Under the pieces are notes generated by a model. The model saw only the letters and a list, made by a program, of their open reading frames with translations. It did no database searches and was not told the DNA's origin. The position numbers and the translations under genes are program-made. A stretch of 64,000 nucleotides of DNA from Motiliproteus sp036961355 (lineage in GTDB: Bacteria; Pseudomonadota; Gammaproteobacteria; Pseudomonadales; Balneatricaceae): the NCBI GenBank assembly GCA_036961355.1, contig JBALVL010000021.1, positions 1 to 64,000 on the forward strand. The letters run 5' to 3'. Below, piece by piece: positions 9,362 through 17,821 of this stretch (the stretch's first letter is position 1; each line of letters begins with the position of its first letter).

Positions 9362-9742
9362 TTAACGAGGCTGTATTTTAATCCGTTTTAAACATTTACG
9401 CTTGGACTTACGATCGGAAGATTTTTTCTGCCGACGAAATCGGTTATTAAGCATTTCTAACAGCTCGACACCTTTAAGTAAAACTGCTATTAATGGTTGA
9501 AATAAAATTCATAATGCCTCAATTATTGCCAGCGGCATTAAACTATCCTTATCGAAAAGTGAACCGTATAACACCCCCAAATCAATAATAATTGATATGA
9601 AGAAAACAAGACGGTTACCGCTACCTGCATCATAGGCTGATAAAACTAAAACCAATACAACAAAACTTAATACAACAAAACTTAATACAACAAAACCTTG
9701 ATCTTGGAGCCATCTTGTAAAATCATGGAAACATGCTGGCAT
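9362..9742 (-). pseudogene. Small membrane protein gene interrupted by an in-frame TGA
   Basis: The ATG at 9742 gives 77 residues with two hydrophobic segments (a repeated FVVLS block at about 17-35, and LVFFISIIIDLGVLYG at about 45-60) ending at TGA 9511-9509. The same frame continues without further stop for 49 codons, including FQPLIAVLLKGVELLEML and a strongly basic tail (RFRRQKKSSDRKSKRKC), ending at TAA 9364-9362. A helix followed by a basic tail is plausible as the real C-terminus, so the 127-codon frame is treated as one gene with a nonsense codon. The 77-residue form alone may still be made. Function unknown. Confidence 0.55.
9654..9698 (-). repeat. Three 15-bp tandem repeats inside the membrane protein gene
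   Basis: Three copies of AATACAACAAAACTT (last with one or two changes) at 9654, 9669 and 9684. They encode the repeated FVVLS residues of a transmembrane helix, so copy number changes by 15 bp would lengthen or shorten that helix by five residues in frame. Confidence 0.8.
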
Positions 9743-9935
9743 ACTAAGCAGTAAATAAAGATTTTAGAATTAAGACTTTTCTCATTTAAGAATCTGATCT
9801 TACCCACAAAAAGAAGAAGCTATTTCATGCGCAGTGCCCATAATTTTTGTCGGTGTAAAAACTTATTCAGTTACTGGTGAAATCACCATTTAATTAAGAT
9901 GGTTTTTACAGCGTCCTTAAATATTCAAAATGTTT

Positions 9936-10874
9936 TTAATGCCTATCATTAGGCTGGTTCATCTGTTTGGTGTTCCGTCGAAATGTTTTCGGCGAATTAC
10001 CAAAAAACTTTTTAAATGCTGTCTTAAAAGCGCTATCTGAAGCATAGCCAACTTCTTCGGAGATGATATTTAAAGGTGATTCTGTTTCTTCAATTTTTTG
10101 TTTTGCAACTTGCATTCGACAAGAATGTAGATAATGCATGGGGGGTTCTCCAATAAAGTCATGAAAATGATTGGAAAATCGAGATCGAGACATGCCAGTA
10201 GCTTTAGCTAAACTATCAACTGTCCAGCTTTTTTCTGGCTCTGTATGCATGAGTTGTAATGCTACTGAAAGAACTCTGTCATTTAAAGCCGAGAAAATGT
10301 TTTGTTCATTTTCATTAAGGTTTACGTGTACACGTATTATTTGAACGAACATTAACTCTGTAATCTTATCAATCAGTATTTCTCTGCCGAGAGATTTTGT
10401 TTTTGTTTCTTGCGTTATTAATGAAAGTGCATTATCTAAAAATGAGAAATGAATTCTGTGTTCTTGTGTTAAGTGTATTACATCAGGCAATGAATTTAAA
10501 AAACAGCTGGGTGCTGAATCATTAAAATCAAAATAGCCACATAGGATATCAATATCTCGACTTTGATCTTTTCCCTCAAAAGGGTTAATGCCAGAAATCA
10601 ACCCAGGAACAACTTGCTGAGCATCCACGCAATCTGAAGACGGATCATCGAAAATTTGGTGTGCTATTCCATGAGGTAGAATGACAATATCCCCTCCTTG
10701 TAGCAGGTCTTTTTTTTCACCTACTTGAATATAGCATGTTCCCCGCACAACAATGTGGAAATAGGCTCGCTTGTTCTGGCCTAAATCAAGCCCCCACGGT
10801 GCAGAAAAGCAAGCATTGAAATATACACTACCTTCCAGCCGAACATTTTTTAGAATTGAGCTAAGAGGATCCAT
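9936..10874 (-). CDS. AraC-family transcription regulator with cupin-type N-terminus
   Basis: A 312-residue regulator. Residues about 10-100 form a cupin-like sensing domain of the AraC_binding type (RAYFHIVVRGTCYIQVG, GGDIVILPHGIAHQI). Residues about 205-305 hold two helix-turn-helix units of the AraC/XylS family, including WTVDSLAKATGMSRSRFSNHF and the second-helix signature EVGYASDSAFKTAFKKFFG. A GGAGG ribosome-binding site sits 6 bases before the ATG. It is divergent from the exported isochorismatase-fold gene, and three phased direct repeats lie just upstream of it, so it probably controls that gene and itself. Its AT-rich codon use differs from the flanking core genes, suggesting transfer. 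Inducer unknown. Confidence 0.93.
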   Translation of the reverse strand: MDPLSSILKNVRLEGSVYFNACFSAPWGLDLGQNKRAYFHIVVRGTCYIQVGEKKDLLQGGDIVILPHGIAHQIFDDPSSDCVDAQQVVPGLISGINPFEGKDQSRDIDILCGYFDFNDSAPSCFLNSLPDVIHLTQEHRIHFSFLDNALSLITQETKTKSLGREILIDKITELMFVQIIRVHVNLNENEQNIFSALNDRVLSVALQLMHTEPEKSWTVDSLAKATGMSRSRFSNHFHDFIGEPPMHYLHSCRMQVAKQKIEETESPLNIISEEVGYASDSAFKTAFKKFFGNSPKTFRRNTKQMNQPNDRH

Positions 10875-10896
10875 ACAACCTCCGAATCAATACGAA

Positions 10897-10950
10897 ATAG
10901 CATATTTTTAATACTATATAGCATATTTTTAGCACCTTATAGCATATGGC
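10897..10950. promoter_or_regulatory. Operator of three direct repeats spaced exactly 21 bp
   Basis: ATAGCATATTTTTA occurs at 10897 and 10918, and ATAGCATATGGC at 10939: starts exactly 21 bases apart, i.e. two helical turns. AraC-type proteins typically bind direct repeats with this spacing (as at araI1-I2). The repeats lie 22-76 bases upstream of the regulator's start, in the 193-bp divergent gap with the hydrolase gene, so autoregulation and control of the hydrolase are both plausible. Confidence 0.7.
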
Positions 10951-11067
10951 AACCATAATTTCTCAAAATTGAGACGATATAGTATATCTATGGCACTAGT
11001 AAGCACAGAACATATCGCCTTTTAATCCATACTCTCGTTGTGAGTTAAATTATCAAAGGAGACAAAC

Positions 11068-11808
11068 ATGAAACATCTATTAATTACATTAACGTTGCCA
11101 GCAATTGCAATTATAAGTACTAGTGTAAATGCAGAGTTGCCTGACCCTGGTGTCGTGCTAACTAAAGGTAATACTGCAATCGTTATTACAGACCCTCAAA
11201 ACGACTTTTTGAGTCCTGATGGTGTTACTTGGGGATTAGTAGGAAAGAGTGTAACTGAAAACAATACTGTAGATAACATTCATACCTTATTTAAAATTGC
11301 TGAGAAAAAAGGTGTTCCAGTTTTCGTATCACCACATTATTACTATCCTCAGGAGCACAAATGGGAGCACGGTGGGGCACTAGAAAAAGCAATGCATTCG
11401 ATGGGTATGTTTGATCGTTCTGGTCAATTAACAACTAGGGGTTTTGACAACTCAGGTGCTGATTGGCTTACATTATATAAGCCATATATAAACAACGGCG
11501 AAACAGTTGTGGCTAGCCCACATAAAGTTTACGGTCCTGAAACCAACGATATGGTATTGCAACTAAGAAAACGTGGGATAGATAAGATTGTTCTAGCGGG
11601 AATGTCTGCCAATCTATGTACCGAAGCGCACATGCGTGAATTTATGGAGCAAGGATTCGAGGTGCAAGTTGTTTCTGATGCTACAGCTGCTGCGCAGATG
11701 CCTGGTTTAGACGGGTACGCCGCGGCAATGACAAATGTTCGTATGATTGCTAATGCTGTTCGTACAACTGCTCAAACTGCTGAACAATTTGAAAAGGAAT
11801 ATAAATAG
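11068..11808 (+). CDS. Exported isochorismatase-fold cysteine hydrolase
   Basis: A 246-residue protein of the isochorismatase/nicotinamidase fold with an N-terminal signal peptide (MKHLLITLTLPAIAIISTSV, cleavage near NA-E). The catalytic triad is visible: D42 in ITDPQNDF, K153 in SPHKVYG and C184 in MSANLCTEA, with the cis-peptide-like stretch just before the Cys. Members hydrolyse amides or vinyl ethers; most are cytoplasmic, so the export signal is notable. AAAGGAG lies 6 bases before the ATG. It stands alone, divergent from an AraC regulator with a phased operator between. AT-rich codon use like its regulator. The substrate cannot be read from sequence. Confidence 0.9.
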   Translation: MKHLLITLTLPAIAIISTSVNAELPDPGVVLTKGNTAIVITDPQNDFLSPDGVTWGLVGKSVTENNTVDNIHTLFKIAEKKGVPVFVSPHYYYPQEHKWEHGGALEKAMHSMGMFDRSGQLTTRGFDNSGADWLTLYKPYINNGETVVASPHKVYGPETNDMVLQLRKRGIDKIVLAGMSANLCTEAHMREFMEQGFEVQVVSDATAAAQMPGLDGYAAAMTNVRMIANAVRTTAQTAEQFEKEYK

Positions 11809-11813
11809 TAGCT

Positions 11814-11846
11814 GTGCTGATATTTCTATTCCGCCCGGAAAGGCGG
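11814..11846 (+). repeat. Right copy of the 33-bp imperfect direct repeat
   Basis: 29 of 33 bases match 8401-8433. Here the core is a perfect inverted repeat, ATTCCGCC with GGCGGAAT around CGGAAA (11828-11849), only 5 bp after the hydrolase stop codon. It lacks a following T run, so it is a poor intrinsic terminator by itself. Confidence 0.65.
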
Positions 11847-11937
11847 AATAAAGCCATCAATCCACATCAATAACGAGCGGAACAACCAGACAACAAAAAT
11901 CGTCCAGAGGACTGGGCTCCTACAAAACCAGCCTAAT

Positions 11938-11975
11938 AAAAAACCCGCTTCGAATTAACCGAAGCGGGTTTTTAG
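11938..11975. terminator. Bidirectional terminator between hydrolase and pntB
   Basis: An 11-bp perfect stem, AAACCCGCTTC (11941-11951) with GAAGCGGGTTT (11961-11971), 9-base loop, with A run before and T run after. It suits both the plus-strand hydrolase gene and the minus-strand pntB ending at 11993. Confidence 0.85.
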
Positions 11976-11992
11976 TAACGCCAAATCAACCG

Positions 11993-13408
11993 TTACAAGT
12001 TCTTAAAAATCCCATCAACACTGTCACGGGCATCTCCAAACAACATCCGAGTGTTGTCCTTAAAGAACAACGGATTCTCAACCCCCGAATAACCGGTCGC
12101 CATCGAACGTTTAAACACAACCACCGTGGTTGCCTTCCACACCTCGATCACCGGCATACCCGCAATCGGGCTACCCGGGTCTTCAGCCGCCGACGGGTTA
12201 ACCGTATCGTTGGCACCAATCACCAATACTACGTCGGTTTCAGGCAGATCATCGTTGATTTCATCCATCTCCAGCACCAGATCGTACGGCACTTTGGCTT
12301 CGGCCAGCAGCACGTTCATATGACCTGGCATCCGCCCGGCAACCGGGTGAATGGCAAAGCGCACGTTAACGCCTTTGTTACGCAACGCCTGAGTAATTTC
12401 TGAAACCGGATGCTGCGCGTGTGAAACCGCCATGCCGTAACCGGGAACAATAACCACAGAATTGGCGTTATTGAGTAGATCGGCGACATCTTCAACTGTG
12501 GTTGAGGTGGTCTCGCCCTGCTCTTCTTGACCGGCTGATGAGGTGCTGGTGGTAGTGCCGAAACCACCGAGAATGACGTTGACGAACTTACGGTTCATCG
12601 CCCGACACATGATGTAGCTCAAGATCGCGCCGCTGGAACCGACCAGTGCACCAACCACGATCAACAGGTCGTTGGAGAGCATAAAGCCCGCCGCCGCCGC
12701 CGCCCAACCCGAATAGCTGTTCAGCATCGAAACCACCACCGGCATATCGGCCCCGCCGATCGCCATCACCATGTGGACACCAAACGCCAACGCGACCAGT
12801 GTCATCAGGATCAACGGCCAGATGCTGTGTTGTGCAGTACCGGTCATCACCTGCAGATCACTACCGCCACCACCGACAAAGCTGCTGCCGAATAGGATAC
12901 ACAGCACCAAAGCCGATAGATTCATCCAATGACGACCCGGTAGCAGCAGGGGTTTACTGGCGACGATGCCGCGCAGCTTACCGAAGGCGATCAATGAGCC
13001 GGAGAAGGTCGCCGCCCCGATCAATATGCCCAGATAGACTTCTACATCGTGGACCGTTTTCTCTGCGCCGATCAGTGTTAGCTCCGGATCGAGAAAACTG
13101 GCATAACCAACCATCACGGCCGCCAAACCGACAAAGCTGTGCATCATCGCCACCAGCTCGGGCATCTGAGTCATCTGCACCTTAACGGCAAAATAGACCC
13201 CGATGGCACCACCGATCACCATCGCCAGAATAATCCAGCCGATGCCGCTGACCTGATCGCTGGCCAGCGTAGCAAGGATAGCGATCGCCATGCCGGCGAT
13301 GCCGTAGACATTACCGCGACGTGCGGTTTCTTGATTACTCAGACCACCAAGGCTGAGAATGAACAAAACACTGGCGCCGATATAGGCCGAAATTACAAAT
13401 CCGCCCAT
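11993..13408 (-). CDS. pntB: NAD(P) transhydrogenase subunit beta
   Basis: A 471-residue inner-membrane subunit of proton-translocating transhydrogenase, which passes hydride from NADH to NADP+ at the expense of the proton gradient. About the first 260 residues hold the membrane helices (domain II); the C-terminal 180 residues form NADP(H)-binding domain III, with VVIVPGYGMAVSHAQH, RFAIHPVAGRMPGHMNVLLA and the VVLVIGANDTVNP loop. The start at 13408 is chosen over an upstream TTG because GGAGG lies 8 bases before the ATG. Two bases separate it from the pntA stop, so the pair is cotranscribed. Length is normal. Confidence 0.97.
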   Translation of the reverse strand: MGGFVISAYIGASVLFILSLGGLSNQETARRGNVYGIAGMAIAILATLASDQVSGIGWIILAMVIGGAIGVYFAVKVQMTQMPELVAMMHSFVGLAAVMVGYASFLDPELTLIGAEKTVHDVEVYLGILIGAATFSGSLIAFGKLRGIVASKPLLLPGRHWMNLSALVLCILFGSSFVGGGGSDLQVMTGTAQHSIWPLILMTLVALAFGVHMVMAIGGADMPVVVSMLNSYSGWAAAAAGFMLSNDLLIVVGALVGSSGAILSYIMCRAMNRKFVNVILGGFGTTTSTSSAGQEEQGETTSTTVEDVADLLNNANSVVIVPGYGMAVSHAQHPVSEITQALRNKGVNVRFAIHPVAGRMPGHMNVLLAEAKVPYDLVLEMDEINDDLPETDVVLVIGANDTVNPSAAEDPGSPIAGMPVIEVWKATTVVVFKRSMATGYSGVENPLFFKDNTRMLFGDARDSVDGIFKNL

Positions 13409-13410
13409 GA

Positions 13411-14970
13411 TCAATCCTCCCTGACAAACATTTTCAGCATCCGCTGAGTGACATAGAAACCGCCGGCGATGTTAATACTGGCGATCAGCGTTGCGACAAA
13501 AGCAAGAACGGAGACGCTGACACTGCCGGAACCGGCCTGCAACAGCGCGCCGATCACGATAATGCCGCTGATCGCGTTGGTGACACTCATAAGCGGCGTA
13601 TGCAGCGACGGTTTAACTGCCCAGACCACCTGCCAACCGACAAAACAGGCCAGCACAAAGACGATCAGATGCGACATAAAGGCCGGCGGTGCAACGGTAC
13701 CCAGCGCCAGCAGCAATGCCATCGCAATGCCCATACTTCCGAACGTAATCAGGCTGCGTTTGGCCGCCGACATTGGTTCGGGTTCGGGCAGCGGTTCAAC
13801 CTTGGGCTTGGGTGGCGCGACCGAGATCTGCGGTGGTGGCGGTGGCCAGGTAATCTCACCTTCAAGGATCACGGTGGTGCCGCGAATGATGGTGTCTTCC
13901 ATGTTGAAGTTTGGTTTGCCGTCCTTATCCGGGGTCAACTCGGACAATACGTTGCGAACGTTGGTGGCATACAGCTGGCTTGACTGAGTCGGCAACCGAC
14001 TCGGCAGATCGGTATAACCGATGATCGATACACCATGGCGAACGACAACCTCGCCGGGGACCGTCAGCTCACAGTTACCGCCCTGCTCGGAGGCCAGATC
14101 GACGATAACGCTGCCTTCGGCCATCAACTCGACCATGTCGGCCAGAATCAACTTGGGCGCTGGCTTACCCGGAATCAACGCGGTGGTAACGATGATATCG
14201 ACATCTTTGGCTTGTTCACGGAACAACGCCATCTCGGCATCGATAAACTCTTTCGACATCTGTTTACCGTAGCCACCGCCACCGCTGCCATCCTCTTCGA
14301 TCTCGATGGTCAGGAACTCAGCATCCATACTCTCGACCTGTTCACCAACCTCGGGCCGGGTATCGAAAGCGCGGACGATAGCGCCCATTCGTCCGGCGGT
14401 TCCGATCGCCGCCAGACCGGCAACACCGGCACCGATAATCAGCACCTTGGCGGGGGCAACTTTACCCGCAGCGGTAATCTGGCCGTTGAGAAAACGGCCA
14501 AATTCGTTAGAAGCTTCGACCAGTGCCCGATAACCGGAGATATTGGCCATCGAACTGAGCGCGTCACATCTCTGAGAGCGACTGATACGGGGCACCGAAT
14601 CCATCGCCAGCACGTTAACCTTGCGGGCTGCCAACTGCTCCATCAATTCAGGGTTCTGCGCCGGCCACAAAAAGCTGATCAGCGTCGCACCTTCGTTGAG
14701 CAGCTCGGTCTCGTGCTTTGCCAACTCGCTGTTCAGTTCAGGTGGCCGTACTTTTAGCACGATATCGCTGGCCGCCCACAATGCCTCAGCGCCTTCGATC
14801 ACCTCTACACCGGCCTCGCGGTACGCGTCGTCGGGGAACTTAGCGCCTAGGCCCGCACCAGCTTGAATCGCAACGTCATAACCCATCTTCTGTAGCAACG
14901 TTGCTACCGAAGGGGTGGTCGCAACCCGCTTCTCGTCCTGGTGTATCTCCCTGGGTATACCAATCTTCAT
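13411..14970 (-). CDS. pntA: NAD(P) transhydrogenase subunit alpha
   Basis: A 519-residue fused alpha subunit. Residues 1-380 are NAD(H)-binding domain I (MKIGIPREIHQDEKRVATTP start; dinucleotide fold IGAGVAGLAAIGTAGRMG; RFDTRPEVGEQV-like stretch), joined by a Pro-rich linker (WPPPPPQ) to about four membrane helices at the C-terminus. In many alphaproteobacteria and Pseudomonas this subunit is split in two; here it is fused as in enterobacteria. GGAG is placed well before ATG at 14970. Together with pntB it supplies NADPH from NADH. Confidence 0.97.
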   Translation of the reverse strand: MKIGIPREIHQDEKRVATTPSVATLLQKMGYDVAIQAGAGLGAKFPDDAYREAGVEVIEGAEALWAASDIVLKVRPPELNSELAKHETELLNEGATLISFLWPAQNPELMEQLAARKVNVLAMDSVPRISRSQRCDALSSMANISGYRALVEASNEFGRFLNGQITAAGKVAPAKVLIIGAGVAGLAAIGTAGRMGAIVRAFDTRPEVGEQVESMDAEFLTIEIEEDGSGGGGYGKQMSKEFIDAEMALFREQAKDVDIIVTTALIPGKPAPKLILADMVELMAEGSVIVDLASEQGGNCELTVPGEVVVRHGVSIIGYTDLPSRLPTQSSQLYATNVRNVLSELTPDKDGKPNFNMEDTIIRGTTVILEGEITWPPPPPQISVAPPKPKVEPLPEPEPMSAAKRSLITFGSMGIAMALLLALGTVAPPAFMSHLIVFVLACFVGWQVVWAVKPSLHTPLMSVTNAISGIIVIGALLQAGSGSVSVSVLAFVATLIASINIAGGFYVTQRMLKMFVRED

Positions 14971-15174
14971 ATAATTCTCCGCTTACCGAGTCATTAACAT
15001 GAGATCGTATTTCATGCTGTTGCCAGCAACCGCGAAACACGGATCGATCCGAAACCATCCTGAAACTTTAGACCATGCTAGCCAAAAAACCCCACATTAA
15101 CCGATAGATAGCTCATTATCTTGCAAACAGCTGTGTCAAATTCTCAGCACTCGACTTCACAGCTTTTCCAGATA

Positions 15175-15197
15175 CAAAAAAACCGCCCGAAGGCGGC
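15175..15197 (-). terminator. Rho-independent terminator after ytoQ
   Basis: CCGCC/GGCGG stem with a CGAA tetraloop at 15183-15196; on the minus strand it is followed by a run of seven or more T. It lies 25 bp after the ytoQ stop codon. Confidence 0.85.
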
Positions 15198-15221
15198 TTG
15201 ATTAGGCGATCTACCTGCTTG

Positions 15222-15665
15222 TTATGCGGTGGTCACATATTTGAGTATGTCGACAATCTGCTCGGGTGTTTGCGCCCACGCCATCGCGGCAGCATCGACC
15301 TCTTTCAACGGGTGAATAATCGCCTCATCGTGCAAGGTGATATAGGGTGTGCCCAACGCGGCGCAGTAGCCGGCATCAAACGCGGCATTCCACTGTTTGT
15401 ATTTATCACCAAAACGAACCACAGCAATGTCACAACTCTCGATCTGCGTTTTGGTGCGAATCGCATTGACCTTGGCCGACTTATGATCACGCCAGAAGTT
15501 ATTTGATTCGGCGCCCAGCCCATCACCCGCAGCGTCGCTACCCTCGTGATCAGTCACTGCCGAAGTGAAGCTGACGGGTAATTCTAATGCCTTGGCCCCG
15601 TCCATCAACTGCTGTCGCCAGTCGGAATGGATTTCGCCGGAGAGATACACTGTCCAATGTTTCAT
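15222..15665 (-). CDS. ytoQ: YtoQ family protein
   Basis: A 147-residue cytoplasmic protein matching the YtoQ family, distantly related to nucleoside 2-deoxyribosyltransferases. Recognisable stretches: MKHWTVYLSGEIHSDWR at the start, GLGAESNNFWRDHKSAKVNA, IESCDIAVVRFGDKYKQWNA and the C-terminal AMAWAQTPEQIVDILKYV. No enzyme activity has been established for the family as far as I know. It is monocistronic, with its own terminator. The upstream 198 bp are AT-rich and should hold its promoter. Confidence 0.88.
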   Translation of the reverse strand: MKHWTVYLSGEIHSDWRQQLMDGAKALELPVSFTSAVTDHEGSDAAGDGLGAESNNFWRDHKSAKVNAIRTKTQIESCDIAVVRFGDKYKQWNAAFDAGYCAALGTPYITLHDEAIIHPLKEVDAAAMAWAQTPEQIVDILKYVTTA

Positions 15666-15863
15666 AACGTTTGCCCGAATGTTGTTAACTTAAATTTTTT
15701 ATTAGTAATTAAATATAGATAACAAGCTATTAATAACTAATCATTTATACCCACAGTTTATCTGTCAGCTTGGCTAAGCACGCCCGGGTGCTCTGCGACG
15801 TCGACTGAGAAGGGATTGTAAACACCATCAGCGTACACATAAAGTCTAAGTTTTATGCACAAA

Positions 15864-16568
15864 CTACCGTTTAACGTTTTTATGTTGCAGCCTGCGATTA
15901 TCATCCTTCATGACCTTACGATCGATGCCGCGAGGTCGCGCCAACATCGCCTCGACAGCATCCACATCCAACGGATCATCACCCTGCAGATACAGTTCCA
16001 GGTGATCAACTTGGTCATTACCCCAAAACAGTTGTTGATCGACAATAAAAGTCGGCACCCCGAAAACCCCGTGGCCGATCGCTTGCTCGGTTTCATCGCG
16101 TAATTGCTGCTTAACCGCATCGGTTTCAATCGCCGCTAACATCGCCGCACCGTCAAAACCGGCTCGATCGAGGATCGCTTGTAACCTATCAACCGACCCC
16201 AGATCAGCGCCTTCGGTCCAGCCCGCATCAAACAGCGCACTGATCACCTCTATCTGCCGATCACCGCACACCTGCGGCAACGACAATCGAAGTGAAGGCA
16301 GCGGATTGTAGGGGTGGCAACGCGGTGGATCAAAGACAAAGCCGTTTAACGTGGCGTATCGGTAGCAATACCGATACAGCGAGGCCTTTTTTGGCGCGAT
16401 TTCGGCAGGCCCGCGCTGGCCCCAGTGATCGAGAAGTTTGCCAAAGACCACCGGATGCGGCCTTAGTGTCACGCTGTGCTGCTGGCACAGCGACTGTAAC
16501 CTCCGCCAGCTAAAATAAGCGTAGGGTGATAGGTAATCGAAATAAAAATCTAACAGCCGAGCGTCCAT
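15864..16568 (-). CDS. 2-hydroxychromene-2-carboxylate isomerase / kappa-GST-like (DsbA fold)
   Basis: A 234-residue protein of the DsbA-like thioredoxin fold, isomerase/GST-kappa branch. The N-terminal FYFDYLSPYAYFSW motif has Ser at the active position in place of a CxxC, as in NahD and GST kappa, and the GVFGVPTF cis-Pro motif follows at about residue 190. Such enzymes use glutathione to isomerise aromatic intermediates or act on related compounds. It is the last gene of the same-strand fatty-acid block but a 350-bp gap precedes it, so operon membership is uncertain. The 25-residue tail is basic. Substrate not determined by the sequence. Confidence 0.85.
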   Translation of the reverse strand: MDARLLDFYFDYLSPYAYFSWRRLQSLCQQHSVTLRPHPVVFGKLLDHWGQRGPAEIAPKKASLYRYCYRYATLNGFVFDPPRCHPYNPLPSLRLSLPQVCGDRQIEVISALFDAGWTEGADLGSVDRLQAILDRAGFDGAAMLAAIETDAVKQQLRDETEQAIGHGVFGVPTFIVDQQLFWGNDQVDHLELYLQGDDPLDVDAVEAMLARPRGIDRKVMKDDNRRLQHKNVKR

Positions 16569-16918
16569 AGCGATCTCAAAGTGTTTCTTAGTCAGGTACC
16601 AAACCTTAACTTAAACGTTAAAGGTTGCCACGACTTTCTCCAAACTACTCGTCCGACCCTGCATCGTTTGGCAGGCTGCGACCATGCCCCGCGTTCCTGA
16701 GATCGTTAAGCCACTAACCATGGCAAGATCAGGCTGAGTAACGCTGACAGGAAAAGATAAGAACCGCTTCGAGCGCGCCGTTGACTCATGTACGCAAACG
16801 GTTAAAGAAGAAAACCTTGAATGTTGAACCAATGAACCTTAATCGGTTTAGCTAACACCGATACAGTGATCAGCACGTTGCTTACTAACTCAGGAAACAA
16901 CGCCGCTGAAAGTCATGA
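16569..16918. other. 350-bp intergenic stretch
   Basis: No supported gene. A 27-residue minus-strand frame at 16706-16789 (start MSQRRARSGSYLFL, hydrophobic end) has the look of a single-span peptide but no ribosome-binding site, so it is mentioned only. No terminator with T run seen. Confidence 0.35.
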
Positions 16919-17692
16919 TTAGAAACGCGAATAGTCCGGCTTACGGCGCTCCATGAACGCGGCCATCGCTTCTGCCGCTTCAGGTGAGCGAAGTCGTTTC
17001 AGGAACAATTCGATCTCATCATCGATGACCTGAGCCAGTGGTTTAGACGGGTTGTGTTTTAGCATCGCCTTGGCTTGTTGTATTGCTGCCGGAGGTTTGG
17101 CTGCCAGCTTCTCGGCCTGCTGCCAACTGAACGCCTGCAGCTCGGAGTCATCACAGACCCTGTTAACAATACCGCAATCGACCGCTTGGGTTGCATCCAG
17201 CGACTCACAAGCGAGTAGCAGCTCGGCGGCACGCCGATGACCCAACATGGCTGGCAGGATGGCACTGCTGCCCCCTTCCGGAACTAATCCCAGATCCACA
17301 AATGGCAACTGAAAGCGTGCCGATCGAGCCGCGTAGACCAGATCACAATGCAGCAGCAGCGTAGTGCCGATACCGATCGCCATACCATTAACCGCGGCAA
17401 CGATCGGTTTATTAAAGCTGTTGAGTCGATGTAACAGGCATTGAGCGGGATTATCCCCGGATTGCTGACTCTGGGAGGCGGCCAGAAAATCGCTGAGGTC
17501 ATTACCACTGCTAAAACTGTCTGCCGTCCCAGTGATATGTACAACCCGTATCTGTGGATCTGAATCAGCGCGGTCTATCGCATCGGTCAACGCACGGTAC
17601 ATGGCGACCGTAAGGGCATTTTTTTTATCCGGACGAGCCAGGGTGATCGATAAAATTTGGCCCTTCAATTCAACCTGTATCAGTTCGCTCAT
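16919..17692 (-). CDS. Enoyl-CoA hydratase/isomerase family protein
   Basis: A 257-residue crotonase-fold enzyme. The oxyanion-hole regions are visible: SFSSGNDLSDFL at about 60-70 and AAVNGMAIGIGTTLLLHCDL at about 100-118, followed by LPFVDLGLVPEGGSSAILP, where the acidic catalytic residue of the second half (E in VPEGG) is retained. Family members hydrate or isomerise enoyl-CoA. AAGGAA lies before the ATG at 17692. It is downstream of fadD and DUF2889 in the beta-oxidation block, consistent with a role in chain shortening or handling unsaturated acyl-CoA; exact substrate unknown. Confidence 0.93.
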   Translation of the reverse strand: MSELIQVELKGQILSITLARPDKKNALTVAMYRALTDAIDRADSDPQIRVVHITGTADSFSSGNDLSDFLAASQSQQSGDNPAQCLLHRLNSFNKPIVAAVNGMAIGIGTTLLLHCDLVYAARSARFQLPFVDLGLVPEGGSSAILPAMLGHRRAAELLLACESLDATQAVDCGIVNRVCDDSELQAFSWQQAEKLAAKPPAAIQQAKAMLKHNPSKPLAQVIDDEIELFLKRLRSPEAAEAMAAFMERRKPDYSRF

Positions 17693-17821
17693 GGTGCGTT
17701 CCTTTGTTCAATGCTAATTACGCTCAGCCACGCGATATCGGCAAGGCTGCGTGTGATGAGGCTCAGGGTTGTTTAGTCAACGGTTTTTCAGGTAACGATT
17801 ATTAAGCTGACCGTTTTTAAG

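Noticed and set aside
16706..16789. 27-residue minus-strand hydrophobic frame
   Set aside because: Resembles a small membrane peptide but lacks a ribosome-binding site and is very short.
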